Below are positions 53,408 to 62,086 of a stretch of 64,000 nucleotides of DNA, one piece after another. The translations under genes and the position numbers were made by a program. Below the pieces are notes generated by a model that saw only the letters and a program-made list of their open reading frames with translations, ran no database searches and had not been told where the DNA came from. Source of the stretch: Carnobacterium_A sp047553015 (GTDB taxonomy: Bacteria > Bacillota > Bacilli > Lactobacillales > Carnobacteriaceae); the NCBI RefSeq assembly GCF_047553015.1, contig NZ_CP180212.1, forward strand, positions 1,984,001 to 2,048,000. The letters are read 5' to 3'. How positions within the stretch are numbered: position 1 is the first letter of the stretch; each line of letters opens with the position of its first letter.

Positions 53408-54026
53408 TGTATACCCCCGACTCATAAAATTTTATCCTTGTTTGTACAGGATAAGAATTCAAATAATTCTTATATTCAGTTTCACTTAATGTTACATCTT
53501 TAAGGTAATCAATGATTTTATCCTTTGCTTCTTCAATAGGCTCCTCACTTAGTCTTTCAAAATCTTTGAGGAGATCCAACACTTGAAGAAATTTATAGTT
53601 TCTTGAATTCACTTTTGTTTTAGGTTTTCTAACAATAATTTTCTTATTATAAAAAAAAACTTCTCTTTTGTTTGAAGAGGTATTATTTGTAACAATTGTT
53701 GGAATACTCGCTGTTTGAGTAGTTAAACCTAATCTATTTGCAAAGTTAATCCCTGTTCTATAACCTATAATTTCTTCCTGATTAGTCAAAAATTTTTTTC
53801 TAACTATTTTATCGACACTTAACATAGGTTTTTTAAGAACTGAATTTTTATTTGGAATAAAGTAAATACCACTCTCAACCTTTGTTATTAAGCCATTGTC
53901 TGATAATCTTTTGATTGTTTGTCTGAAGGCACTAGGATTCCTATTCAATTCATTCTTTAAATCATTTGTAAAAATAGGTTCATCGTATCCATATTTTTCA
54001 ACCATAAAATCATATATTTCATTCAT
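53388..54026 (-). CDS. abiEi: AbiEi-type antitoxin (DUF6088 family)
   Basis: The 212-residue protein has an N-terminal winged-helix region (FTNDLKNELNRNPSAFRQTI then SDNGLITKVESGIYFIP). It continues with an AbiEi/DUF6088-like body (IGYRTGINFANRLGLTTQTA, then FFYNKKIIVRKPKT). Such antitoxins repress their own promoter and neutralise AbiEii in type IV systems protecting against phage. ATG 54026 is preferred over TTG 54032, because AGGAGG is nine bases before it. It overlaps the toxin start by about 20 bases. It appears intact, unlike the toxin. Confidence 0.83.
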   Translation of the reverse strand: MNEIYDFMVEKYGYDEPIFTNDLKNELNRNPSAFRQTIKRLSDNGLITKVESGIYFIPNKNSVLKKPMLSVDKIVRKKFLTNQEEIIGYRTGINFANRLGLTTQTASIPTIVTNNTSSNKREVFFYNKKIIVRKPKTKVNSRNYKFLQVLDLLKDFERLSEEPIEEAKDKIIDYLKDVTLSETEYKNYLNSYPVQTRIKFYESGVYNEIARR

Positions 54027-54047
54027 TTTCAAGCACCTCCTAAGTTA

Positions 54048-54077
54048 ATTGTAACACGATTGTATATCTAGTTGCAA
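54048..54077 (-). promoter_or_regulatory. abiE promoter
   Basis: On the minus strand TTGCAA (54072-54077) and TACAAT (54048-54053) are 18 bases apart. GTAACA and TGTTAC, inverted, flank the region and could be an antitoxin operator. Confidence 0.5.
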
Positions 54078-54131
54078 AAAATGTTACATACTAGTTAAAC
54101 AAATATGCACTAAGCAAGAGGAGGTTTTAAA

Positions 54132-54243
54132 ATGAGTCAATACTACTTTTTATATTTTTTATTTACCTAAGCTTTATTCAACTGTTTTAACTAGTCTTGA
54201 AACGAGTTTTTCTATTTTCTTCGCTAACCTCACTGTTGTATAG
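54132..54243 (+). pseudogene. Possible frameshifted remnant of a small membrane peptide gene
   Basis: ATG 54132 has a strong AGAGGAGG site but stops after 12 codons. Shifting by one base continues KLYSTVLTSLETSFSIFFAN and reaches TAG at 54241. It may be the leftover of a hydrophobic peptide gene or merely a spurious site. No family was recognised. The rest of 54027-54506 shows no gene. Confidence 0.25.
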
Positions 54244-54506
54244 AGTATAATCGTTTATTTTTCATTATTAGGTATTATTAAAAAACTTTTGTATCGTAAG
54301 TATCTTGTTGTTTCTATCCTATAAAATAGTTTAACTAATCCTTCACTAAAAAATAAAAAGAGAGCCGTTCTCCTTTTTTCATCTTTACCCATTTTCTTGC
54401 TAAAGAATAAAAAAACAGTATACCCATAAAGGTACTGGGATTAAATGTCTACTTATTTTTTAGATTACCTATACTTAGCAACATCTTACCTTGTTCATAA
54501 AAACAC

Positions 54507-54535
54507 TTGACTATCATACCCCTGTAGGGTATATT
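54507..54535 (+). promoter_or_regulatory. Promoter with CstR/CsoR-type operator
   Basis: TTGACT (54507-54512) and TATATT (54530-54535) are 17 bases apart. The spacer contains the palindrome ATACCCCTGTAGGGTAT (54516-54532), which matches the ATACCC-N5-GGGTAT operators of CsoR/CstR repressors and overlaps the -10. A CstR-like gene follows in the same operon, so autoregulation is likely. Confidence 0.82.
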
Positions 54536-54576
54536 TAGATTGTGAAAAAACAATCAAATTTAAAGGAGACTTCCTC

Positions 54577-57024
54577 ATGGCTCAAAAAATACTTATTATC
54601 GGCGGTGTAGCTGGTGGTGCAACAGCAGCTACTAGACTTCGTCGTTTAAACGAAGATGACAACATTATCCTTTTTGAAAAAGGTGAATACATTTCATTCG
54701 CTAACTGCGGCCTTCCGTATCATATTGGTGGGGAAATTAAAGAACGCGATAGCTTACTTTTACAAACTGTTGAAGGTATGGAGCAACAATATGCATTAGA
54801 TATTCGTAATTTTTCTGAAGTAACAACCATTAATCCGATAAATAATACTATTTCTGTTTTAAATCATCAAACAGGTGAAACCTATACAGAAACCTTTGAT
54901 AAACTGATTATATCAACTGGTGCTAAAGCTATCACACCAGCTATCCCGGGAATTGAAACAGCTGAAAATGTCTTTTCATTGCGCAATATTCCTGATATGG
55001 ATCTAATCAAAGAATACATCACAAAACATGCGATTCAAACCGTAACGGTCATTGGTGGTGGATTTATTGGCTTAGAAATGATGGAAAACCTTAAAGAGTT
55101 GGATTTAGATGTTCAGCTAGTTGAAATGGCGCCTCAAGTCATGCCAAATATTGATGTTGAAATGGCGCAACAATTGCATACTCAAATCAATATGCATGGG
55201 GTCAATTTATTATTAAATGATGGTTTAAAAGAATTTAAAGAAAACGGCAAGAAATTACTTTTAACAAGTGGCACCGTATTGGATACAGATATGACTATTT
55301 TATCTATCGGGGTTACTCCGGAAAATACACTTGCTAAAGAATCTGGTATCGAACTTGGCTTCAAAAATGCCATTAAAGTAAACGAGCAACTTCAAACAAA
55401 CTACCCGGCTATCTTCGCTATTGGTGATGTTATTGAGGTGAAAGATGTTGTCGATGGCTCGCCTACTAATATTCCACTTGCATGGCCAGCGAACCGTCAA
55501 GGACGCTTAGTAGCAGATATTATCAACGGCATTCCAGCACACTATCCAGGAACTCAAGGAACATCTGTTGCGAAAATTTTTGAACTGACTGCTGCTTCAA
55601 CTGGAAATAGTGAGCGCATGTTGAAAAATAAAGGTATCGACTTCCAAGTCATTCATGTTCACCCCAATTCACACGCTGGTTATTACCCTGGTGCTAGCCC
55701 GATTCATTTAAAATTACTTTTCGGAAATGATGGAAAAATTCTAGGTGCACAAGGTGTAGGAACAAAAGGGGTAGACAAGCGTATTGACGTAATCGCTACC
55801 GCTATGAAATTTGGCGCAACAGCAGATCAACTAGCTGAGATTGAATTGGCTTATGCCCCGCCTTATTCTAGTGCAAAAGATCCAGTCAACATGTTAGGCT
55901 ACACAGCTGATAACATGATGAATGATAAAATCAGAACCTTTCAATGGCATGAAGTGGATGCGTTATTGGATCAAGGTGCTTTCTTTTTAGATATTAGAGA
56001 AGATTTTGAACTGGCAACAGGTTCATTACCAAAAGGGGCCTTCATTCCATTAAACCAATTGAGAAATAGATTGACTGAATTGCCAAAAGACAAGACTATT
56101 TATGTTTATTGTCAAGTTGGACAACGCGGTTATAACGCTGCAAGAATTTTAATGCATCACGGATTTGATGTAAAAAATCTTGATGGTGGCTACAAAACTT
56201 ACAAAATTGCAACGTACGCTTTGAAAAATAAACCTTTTAAAAAAGCAATCAAAGAGCAACCCATTGAATCTACTCAAACTTGTCCTTTAACGACGATTGA
56301 AGTGGATGCTTGTGGCTTACAATGTCCTGGCCCTATTTTGAAAGTAAAAGAACAAATGGACCAAATGTCTAACGGACAACAAATGATTGTTAAAGCAAGT
56401 GATTTTGGCTTCAGTGCTGATATCGAAGCTTGGGCTAAAAGTACAGGTAATACGGTCTTAAAAAATGAAATTGAAGGCGATAAAGTTGTTGCTACATTGT
56501 CAAAAGGGAATCTTTTACAACATACAACTTCTCTTCCTCAAGATGGCGTGATGAAAGAAACAAAAGAAGGCGCAACAATGGTTGTTTTTAGTGGCGATAT
56601 GGATAAAGCTTTAGCTTCTATGATTATCGCTTCAGGCGCAGCTGCTATGGGTAAAAATGTTACTATCTTCTTTACTTTCTGGGGACTAAGTGTCTTGAAA
56701 AAACAGAAAATGAAAAAGCGTGGCATGGCAAAATTATTTGATATTATGCTGCCTAATAATGCCGATAGCTTGCCTATTTCGTCAATGAATATGGGCGGTG
56801 CTGGTGCTAAAATGATGAAGACTGTGATGAAACAAAAAAATGTTGATCCATTGCCTATTATGATTGAAAAAGCAAGCAACTTAGGGGTTAAATTTATTGC
56901 TTGTACAATGAGCATGGACATCATGGGAATCGACAAAGAAGAACTATTTGATTTTGTTGAATACGGTGGTGTCGCGGCTTACCTTGGCGATAGTGAAGAG
57001 TCTAATTTAAACTTATTCATCTAA
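54577..57024 (+). CDS. Four-domain persulfide/CoA-disulfide reductase: FAD oxidoreductase-rhodanese-TusA-DsrE2
   Basis: The 815-residue protein fuses four modules. Residues 1-450 are a CoA-disulfide reductase-like flavoprotein (GGVAGGATAATRLRRL FAD motif, active Cys in SFANCGLPYHIGG, NAD motif VTVIGGGFIGLEM, dimerisation domain). About 455-545 is a rhodanese with YCQVGQRGYNAA. About 570-640 is a TusA domain with the CPGP motif (DACGLQCPGPILKVKE). About 655-815 is a DsrE2-like domain (VVFSGDMDKALASMIIASGA, CTMSMDIMG). All four carry reactive Cys, so sulfane sulfur could pass between them in one chain. It starts at ATG 54577 after AAAGGAG and is regulated by the operator upstream. Confidence 0.9.
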   Translation: MAQKILIIGGVAGGATAATRLRRLNEDDNIILFEKGEYISFANCGLPYHIGGEIKERDSLLLQTVEGMEQQYALDIRNFSEVTTINPINNTISVLNHQTGETYTETFDKLIISTGAKAITPAIPGIETAENVFSLRNIPDMDLIKEYITKHAIQTVTVIGGGFIGLEMMENLKELDLDVQLVEMAPQVMPNIDVEMAQQLHTQINMHGVNLLLNDGLKEFKENGKKLLLTSGTVLDTDMTILSIGVTPENTLAKESGIELGFKNAIKVNEQLQTNYPAIFAIGDVIEVKDVVDGSPTNIPLAWPANRQGRLVADIINGIPAHYPGTQGTSVAKIFELTAASTGNSERMLKNKGIDFQVIHVHPNSHAGYYPGASPIHLKLLFGNDGKILGAQGVGTKGVDKRIDVIATAMKFGATADQLAEIELAYAPPYSSAKDPVNMLGYTADNMMNDKIRTFQWHEVDALLDQGAFFLDIREDFELATGSLPKGAFIPLNQLRNRLTELPKDKTIYVYCQVGQRGYNAARILMHHGFDVKNLDGGYKTYKIATYALKNKPFKKAIKEQPIESTQTCPLTTIEVDACGLQCPGPILKVKEQMDQMSNGQQMIVKASDFGFSADIEAWAKSTGNTVLKNEIEGDKVVATLSKGNLLQHTTSLPQDGVMKETKEGATMVVFSGDMDKALASMIIASGAAAMGKNVTIFFTFWGLSVLKKQKMKKRGMAKLFDIMLPNNADSLPISSMNMGGAGAKMMKTVMKQKNVDPLPIMIEKASNLGVKFIACTMSMDIMGIDKEELFDFVEYGGVAAYLGDSEESNLNLFI

Positions 57025-57088
57025 TATCTATTTGCCATTTCTGTATAAAAGGATAGACTATAACCGACTTTTAGAAAGAAGGGATACT

Positions 57089-57364
57089 ATGGATACGTCC
57101 GATAAACATGAGCAAAAAAAGAAAATCCTTAATCGCTTAAAACGAACAGAAGGCCAAGTTCGTGGTATTCAAAAAATGATTGACGAAGATAAAGAATGCC
57201 TTGATATCATCACACAATTAAGTGCGACTCGTGCCAGCATTGACCGTGTGATGGGTATCATCGTTGCTGAAAACTTGAAAAATTGTTTTGAGAATCCAAC
57301 TAACGATTTACACGATCAAGCCAAAAAAATTGATCAAGCTATTAAGATGATTGTTAAAAAATAA
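57089..57364 (+). CDS. cstR: CstR-like persulfide-sensing repressor (CsoR family)
   Basis: This 91-residue helical repressor has the CsoR core RLKRTEGQVRGIQKMIDEDK then ECLDIITQLSATRASIDRVM. The second sensing position reads GIIVAENLKNCFEN: Cys is kept, but the copper-ligand His of CsoR is Asn. That is the CstR pattern, in which two Cys react with persulfides instead of binding Cu(I). Its place after a sulfane-sulfur enzyme agrees. ATG 57089 with GAAGGGA upstream is preferred over the open frame from 57032. Confidence 0.87.
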   Translation: MDTSDKHEQKKKILNRLKRTEGQVRGIQKMIDEDKECLDIITQLSATRASIDRVMGIIVAENLKNCFENPTNDLHDQAKKIDQAIKMIVKK

Positions 57365-57370
57365 AAAACT

Positions 57371-57409
57371 AAGCGAGCTGACTTCATTACTAATGGAGTC
57401 AGCTCGCTT
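57371..57409 (+). terminator. Terminator of the persulfide operon
   Basis: AAGCGAGCTGACT / AGTCAGCTCGCTT stem with a 13-base loop followed by TATTTT. Confidence 0.88.
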
Positions 57410-57526
57410 TATTTTAAAAAAACAACTCTTTCTAAAAGATCGTACTTATATTTCTTTAAAAGCTCTTTTTTGCTCGTCTCATTTGTGAGATACTCATAGG
57501 CGTGACTGAAAATGGAGGGAACAAAG

Positions 57527-58528
57527 ATGATTTATATTAAAGAAGCAATTTTACACATTTTCGATTTGAACAGCAATGAACCGATTTTTTCTTTTGCTGG
57601 GCTAGATTTGACAGAAAAATTTACGTTTGATTATCTTCACGCTATGATAGAAAAGGTAGAGGGTTCTGATAACATGAAAACAGGAACACTGTCAGAAGAC
57701 AATCCTTTGGTTCAACCGTTCAATGCGATTCAAGATGACTTTATTGAAACAACAAAGACCCTAACTGAAAAGTTTTTTTCGATTACAAAACTCAATCCAG
57801 AAATACCACCAGCTGATTTATTATTTGTTTACTTTACGTTAGATGAGGTTCCTTGTTTGGGGCTATTCAAATTAAACTATTCTGATAGCATCACACATTA
57901 TATTTCATATGAAGAAGAAACATTAACCAATCAATTGATTGTCAATCGTTCAATCTTGCCTAATGCACGCCAAGCCATTCAAGAAGGAATGGTTTTACAG
58001 TTAAGCAATCTAGAATACCACGTGATTGAGAAGAAACATTTGATCACTGAACTAGCAGAGAAAATATTCTATTTCACAGAATTATTTTTAGAAGATAAAC
58101 CTCAACCAAGTCTCAAAGAAAATATTTCTATGATTAAAAAAGCTGTTCAAAAAACAAGTAAAGCTTTCAATGATGAAGAATTCCAAGTACTAGCAGATAC
58201 AAAAGACGCCTTAATTCATAGTATGACTGAAGAAAATGTCATAGATAATAAAGTCATTGCTGAGACTCTTTATGGGAATAATCAAGAGAAAAAAGAAAAG
58301 TTTTTTGAAGAAATAGAGGAATTAGGATACGTAGATAAAGCGCCTGCGGAAGTTGCTGTAGTTGGACCAAAGTATACTAAACAAAAATTCCGTTTAGATA
58401 ATGGGATAGAAATTAGCATTCCAATTGAACTCTATCGAGATCCAGAAGTTATTGAGTTTATTAACAATCCTGATGGAACGACTTCAGTAATCATCAAGAA
58501 TATTGAGAAAATAAAAAACTTGTTTTAA
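57527..58528 (+). CDS. Nucleoid-associated protein (NdpA/YejK-like)
   Basis: The 333-residue soluble protein resembles the 37-kDa nucleoid-associated family: an N-terminal IYIKEAILHIFDLNSNEPIF segment, a central region with LLFVYFTLDEVPCLGLFKLN and HYISYEEETLTNQLIVNRS. The C-terminal domain contains FRLDNGIEISIPIELY. Its role in this group is not well known. The upstream ATG (57512) overlaps the GGAGGG ribosome site, so ATG 57527 is the true start. It stands alone between two terminators. Confidence 0.8.
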   Translation: MIYIKEAILHIFDLNSNEPIFSFAGLDLTEKFTFDYLHAMIEKVEGSDNMKTGTLSEDNPLVQPFNAIQDDFIETTKTLTEKFFSITKLNPEIPPADLLFVYFTLDEVPCLGLFKLNYSDSITHYISYEEETLTNQLIVNRSILPNARQAIQEGMVLQLSNLEYHVIEKKHLITELAEKIFYFTELFLEDKPQPSLKENISMIKKAVQKTSKAFNDEEFQVLADTKDALIHSMTEENVIDNKVIAETLYGNNQEKKEKFFEEIEELGYVDKAPAEVAVVGPKYTKQKFRLDNGIEISIPIELYRDPEVIEFINNPDGTTSVIIKNIEKIKNLF

Positions 58529-58548
58529 TAAAAAAATTATCTAATCAT

Positions 58549-58594
58549 AAATAGCGTCCTAATAGAAAATTAGTTTTCTATTAGGACGCTATTT
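58549..58594. terminator. Bidirectional terminator
   Basis: Arms of about 20 bases (AAATAGCGTCCTAATAGAAA and its complement) with a short loop between convergent genes. Confidence 0.88.
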
Positions 58595-58664
58595 ATTTTA
58601 TTTCTAGTATTAAATTCAAAAATTTTGTATTTTTCTTTTCTGATATAGATAATTTAGTTACTTA

Positions 58665-60947
58665 TTATAGATTTTTTAATTTTAATAAATAGTTATTTTC
58701 TTTTTTTTCCATCTGTTTGCTATCAAAAGAATACTCGTAAGAATCTCCACCTGTTATAAGGATCTGATATTGTTTTTCTTCATTTAAAGATAACTCAGTA
58801 ATTTCTTTCGCATTGATTGTGTAGAGCCAATAATAAATATCACCATTTAAACTACCTAATATTTTTTTTTGCTTATCTTTATACGGTATAAAGGCTACAT
58901 TGTTTATAGTAATCCCTTTATCAATTAGAGGCAAAGACATAGTATCTACAACTTTGACTCTTTCATATTCTTTCATAAATCTATTTAATAAATTCAGACT
59001 TTTCCCTTTTGAATCCATGCTTTCAAAGTGCGCATCCAGCATATTTTGAAAACCTTTAGAAATATCTCTAGTCGGTATTGAGAAATATAAAGTATCTTTC
59101 ATTACAGATTTCTTTACTTTTTTTATCTCATTTAATTCAAGATACTTTTCAGATAATATATTTGCGTCTACTTTCTTTTCTTGAGTTAAAGAAAAAGAAA
59201 GTATTTCATCAAGTTTATTTTCTTTAGCATAGAATTGACATATCTTTATCAGTTCTACTCTTTCTTGATTATATTTTGACTCATTATTATTTTTAATAAA
59301 ATTATCTACTTTTTCTAAAGCTATTTTTAACAAATCGATGCTATTTTGTTTATAAAGTAGTTCTAAAACAAATTTTAAATTTCTTGAATTTCCTATTTTC
59401 ATTTCTTTTTCTTCTGAAATAAGAGTTTCAAATACTTTAAATAGGTCTAAATAATATTCTTGAGAATTTTTATAGTAATCAGCTAAGTAGATAGCTATTT
59501 TTTTCTTTTTTTCAGGATATTCGTATGCATTAATCATATTTAAATAAATATCATTATTGTGGTGATATTCATTCTCTACTGGTCTTACTATTTTAGGAAC
59601 TATAGCTTTTTTTATTGCAGTATCTACTAATACTTGATCATTTACTATTATTTTTATTTGTTCTTTCATTTTAAAATAGTAAAAAGTACCGTATGTTAAA
59701 TCTCTTTGAGTAACTGAACAATTTTCAAAAGAGGCAGTACTATTAGTATCTATTAGTAAATAAAAATAACGTCCAATTTCTATCTCATTAACTTTAACTT
59801 CATCAGCAATTTCTTTATCATCAAAAAATAAATATTGTCTATATAAGTCCTTCTTTGAATCAATTAATACCGTTTTATCTTGTATAATTGCATACCTTAT
59901 TTTATTTGAAAATAAAGTACATTCGTTATCAGTAGAATCTATTTTATAGCTAACTCCTCCTTCGCTTAACTCTATTTCCTTTTCGCTTAATAATCTTTGA
60001 TTATCATAGAACTTAACGATTACTTTTGATTGTTTTATTTTTTCTGGATTAATAAAATAGTTAGGCGTTTGAATATAAAATAAGGGATTAGCTTGATTTT
60101 TTATTTTCACTTTAATTATAGGTTTTTGAATAGTATTCAGTTTTGATTTCCTTACTTTATTTTTTATTCCAAAATATATTTGACTTTTTAATGCTTTTTC
60201 AAATAAAACATCAAGTCTATTTTTTGAATCATAATTAGGTAGTTGATTTCTGCTGATCTTGTCAAAATATGAAAAATATTTTTTTAGTATATGTTTGACT
60301 CGAGTATTATTTGTTAAATATGCTTGCATGAATGATTTGGGTATTGATTGTAATTGTTTAGTTATTAATGTTGGTCTTATTTCTTTAGTATCTCTATCTT
60401 TATTCAATTGGCTTTTAAAAACAATTTTTAGATAGCTTAATAGTGCATCTACATTCTCGGCTGATATATCCATACCTAAATCTTCTGAATACATAAAATA
60501 TATTATTCTTATGAGCCTTGAACTATAATTATAAGGGATGACACTTTGCATTTGAATGGTTTCTACATATTCATTTCTAGTAGTCCCTTTATAATAAGGT
60601 AAAGAATTAGTTGAAATAAACGAAGATATGTAGTCTTTAATTTCATATTGCAATAATAATTCTTCCATCTGATATTTTTCACTTAATTCTTCCCAAAATC
60701 GACTTCCACTAACTTCATACATACAAAAAAGAATGGCAGCCATTGTTACAATGTTAGACCTTTCACTATAAGTATATTTATAGCTATTACTGTTAGAATA
60801 TTTCACTATTTGCTGTGCTTCTAACTGTATTTCTTTGTACATATCTTCTTTTATGTTTAGAAAGCCCAAAAGTCTTTTTTTATTTTCAATTGAAAGCTCT
60901 TCATCTTTTTTTATTAAGTTATCAATCTTATCTTGTAACTGTTTCAT
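58665..60947 (-). CDS. 760-residue protein of unknown function
   Basis: This large soluble protein is extremely rich in Lys, Ile, Asn, Tyr and Glu, and the gene is more AT-rich than its neighbours. The first 200 residues are helical, with YTYSERSNIVTMAAILFCMY, RFWEELSEKYQ and YVETIQMQSVIPYNYSSRLI. This layout (an ERS...FW...HAGIP-like pattern) recalls the N-terminal part of some large proteins in defence islands, but I cannot name a family. Residues about 280-460 are beta-rich, about 470-640 helical repeats, and about 690-760 beta again. No catalytic motif is evident. It is a single gene with a CAC-TTC-free spacer upstream and ATG 60947. Horizontal acquisition is likely. Confidence 0.6.
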   Translation of the reverse strand: MKQLQDKIDNLIKKDEELSIENKKRLLGFLNIKEDMYKEIQLEAQQIVKYSNSNSYKYTYSERSNIVTMAAILFCMYEVSGSRFWEELSEKYQMEELLLQYEIKDYISSFISTNSLPYYKGTTRNEYVETIQMQSVIPYNYSSRLIRIIYFMYSEDLGMDISAENVDALLSYLKIVFKSQLNKDRDTKEIRPTLITKQLQSIPKSFMQAYLTNNTRVKHILKKYFSYFDKISRNQLPNYDSKNRLDVLFEKALKSQIYFGIKNKVRKSKLNTIQKPIIKVKIKNQANPLFYIQTPNYFINPEKIKQSKVIVKFYDNQRLLSEKEIELSEGGVSYKIDSTDNECTLFSNKIRYAIIQDKTVLIDSKKDLYRQYLFFDDKEIADEVKVNEIEIGRYFYLLIDTNSTASFENCSVTQRDLTYGTFYYFKMKEQIKIIVNDQVLVDTAIKKAIVPKIVRPVENEYHHNNDIYLNMINAYEYPEKKKKIAIYLADYYKNSQEYYLDLFKVFETLISEEKEMKIGNSRNLKFVLELLYKQNSIDLLKIALEKVDNFIKNNNESKYNQERVELIKICQFYAKENKLDEILSFSLTQEKKVDANILSEKYLELNEIKKVKKSVMKDTLYFSIPTRDISKGFQNMLDAHFESMDSKGKSLNLLNRFMKEYERVKVVDTMSLPLIDKGITINNVAFIPYKDKQKKILGSLNGDIYYWLYTINAKEITELSLNEEKQYQILITGGDSYEYSFDSKQMEKKENNYLLKLKNL

Positions 60948-61106
60948 TCATTCACCTTCAGAATAGTCAGATTTTTTTATGAGTTCTAAGCTACATTATA
61001 ACGAATTAATGTATTATTGTGCTTATTTTTTAAAAAAAGTATCCATTATAGCAAAATAATAAAAAATACTTTTTTTCATTCTGTTGATGTTGATCGGGTC
61101 AAATAG

Positions 61107-61135
61107 TTCTTCCTCTCTCTTTCCTGATGTATAAT
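61107..61135 (+). promoter_or_regulatory. Candidate msrA promoter
   Basis: A consensus TATAAT (61130-61135) with a weak TTCTTC 17 bases upstream, about 70 bases before the msrA start. Confidence 0.45.
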
Positions 61136-61208
61136 AGAAAAAAGGGTGGTGACGGAAGACTTGCACCGAATCTTTTAAAAAACATAAAACAAAAAGGAGG
61201 GTATTAAA

Positions 61209-62039
61209 ATCAGACTAAATCGTGAAGAGATACTCAATGATTTATATAACCTTGTTCTCAATCCTGGAACTCGTGAATGGGAACGTTCTTTATTGGCGAC
61301 TGCTAAAAACAGCTTGGAAAAAGAGGCTAATTTTGATACTCTCCTTGCAAAACTAGAAGCCCAATTGCGTCCACTTGCCTTAAGAGGGACACTGACTCCT
61401 GATGTAACAGATTTTTACAATAAACTAACTGGTAATTCTGCTACGAGTCCGTCCTTTGATTTAACGAAACATTACACAAATAATGTAGTCCATCAAGACT
61501 CAGCTATTTTTGCAGGAGGCTGTTTTTGGTGTATGGTCGAACCTTTTGAAACTCACAATGGGATTGTTTCTGTCTTATCGGGTTATACTGGAGGAGAAAT
61601 AGCTCATCCGACTTATGATCAAGTAATCAGTCAATCTACTGGACATGTTGAAGCTGTTGAGATTATCTTTGATACGAGAATCATCCATTACGAAGAGTTG
61701 TTAACTCTTTATTGGCAACTCACTGACCCAACAGATGCACGTGGTCAATTTCAAGATCGTGGCAACCAATACCGTCCCATCATTTTTGTTAGAAATGACA
61801 ACCAACGTGCGCTTGCTGAAAAATCAAAGCAACAGCTAGTCGACTCTGGTAAGTATAAGCAACCCATTGTTACGCTTATTCGACCAACCACCATATTTTG
61901 GCCGGCTGAAAATTTCCATCAACAATTTTATAAAAAGAATCCAAGTAAATACAAAAAAATTGAACGAGCTCGAAAACAGTTAATGATTTATCACCAGTTA
62001 CACAATAAAATACAAGCTAAATCCAACTGGTTTAACTAG
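61209..62039 (+). CDS. msrA: Peptide methionine sulfoxide reductase MsrA with N-terminal extension and apparent AUC start
   Basis: MsrA repairs S-methionine sulfoxide in proteins. The catalytic part has AIFAGGCFWCMVEPFE (active Cys), SGYTGG, STGHVEAVEI and DARGQFQDRGNQYRP. It is preceded by a helical extension of roughly 95 residues (REEILNDLYNLVLNPGTREW, then LRPLALRGTLTP). The frame has no ATG, GTG or TTG before TTG 61293, which lacks a ribosome site. A perfect AAAGGAGG ends at 61200, and eight bases later the in-frame codon is ATC (61209-61211), giving 276 residues. Either AUC is used for initiation or the start is weak. The ALDH gene follows 47 bases later. Confidence 0.85.
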   Translation: MRLNREEILNDLYNLVLNPGTREWERSLLATAKNSLEKEANFDTLLAKLEAQLRPLALRGTLTPDVTDFYNKLTGNSATSPSFDLTKHYTNNVVHQDSAIFAGGCFWCMVEPFETHNGIVSVLSGYTGGEIAHPTYDQVISQSTGHVEAVEIIFDTRIIHYEELLTLYWQLTDPTDARGQFQDRGNQYRPIIFVRNDNQRALAEKSKQQLVDSGKYKQPIVTLIRPTTIFWPAENFHQQFYKKNPSKYKKIERARKQLMIYHQLHNKIQAKSNWFN

Positions 62040-62086
62040 TTTTTTAAATCAACTTAATTTCGAATAAAAATGATGGAGGATAGATC

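Noticed and set aside
52790..53425. Two separate genes in place of abiEii
   Set aside because: The two frames are the halves of one conserved protein joined at a 7-bp duplication; the second half has no ribosome site of its own.
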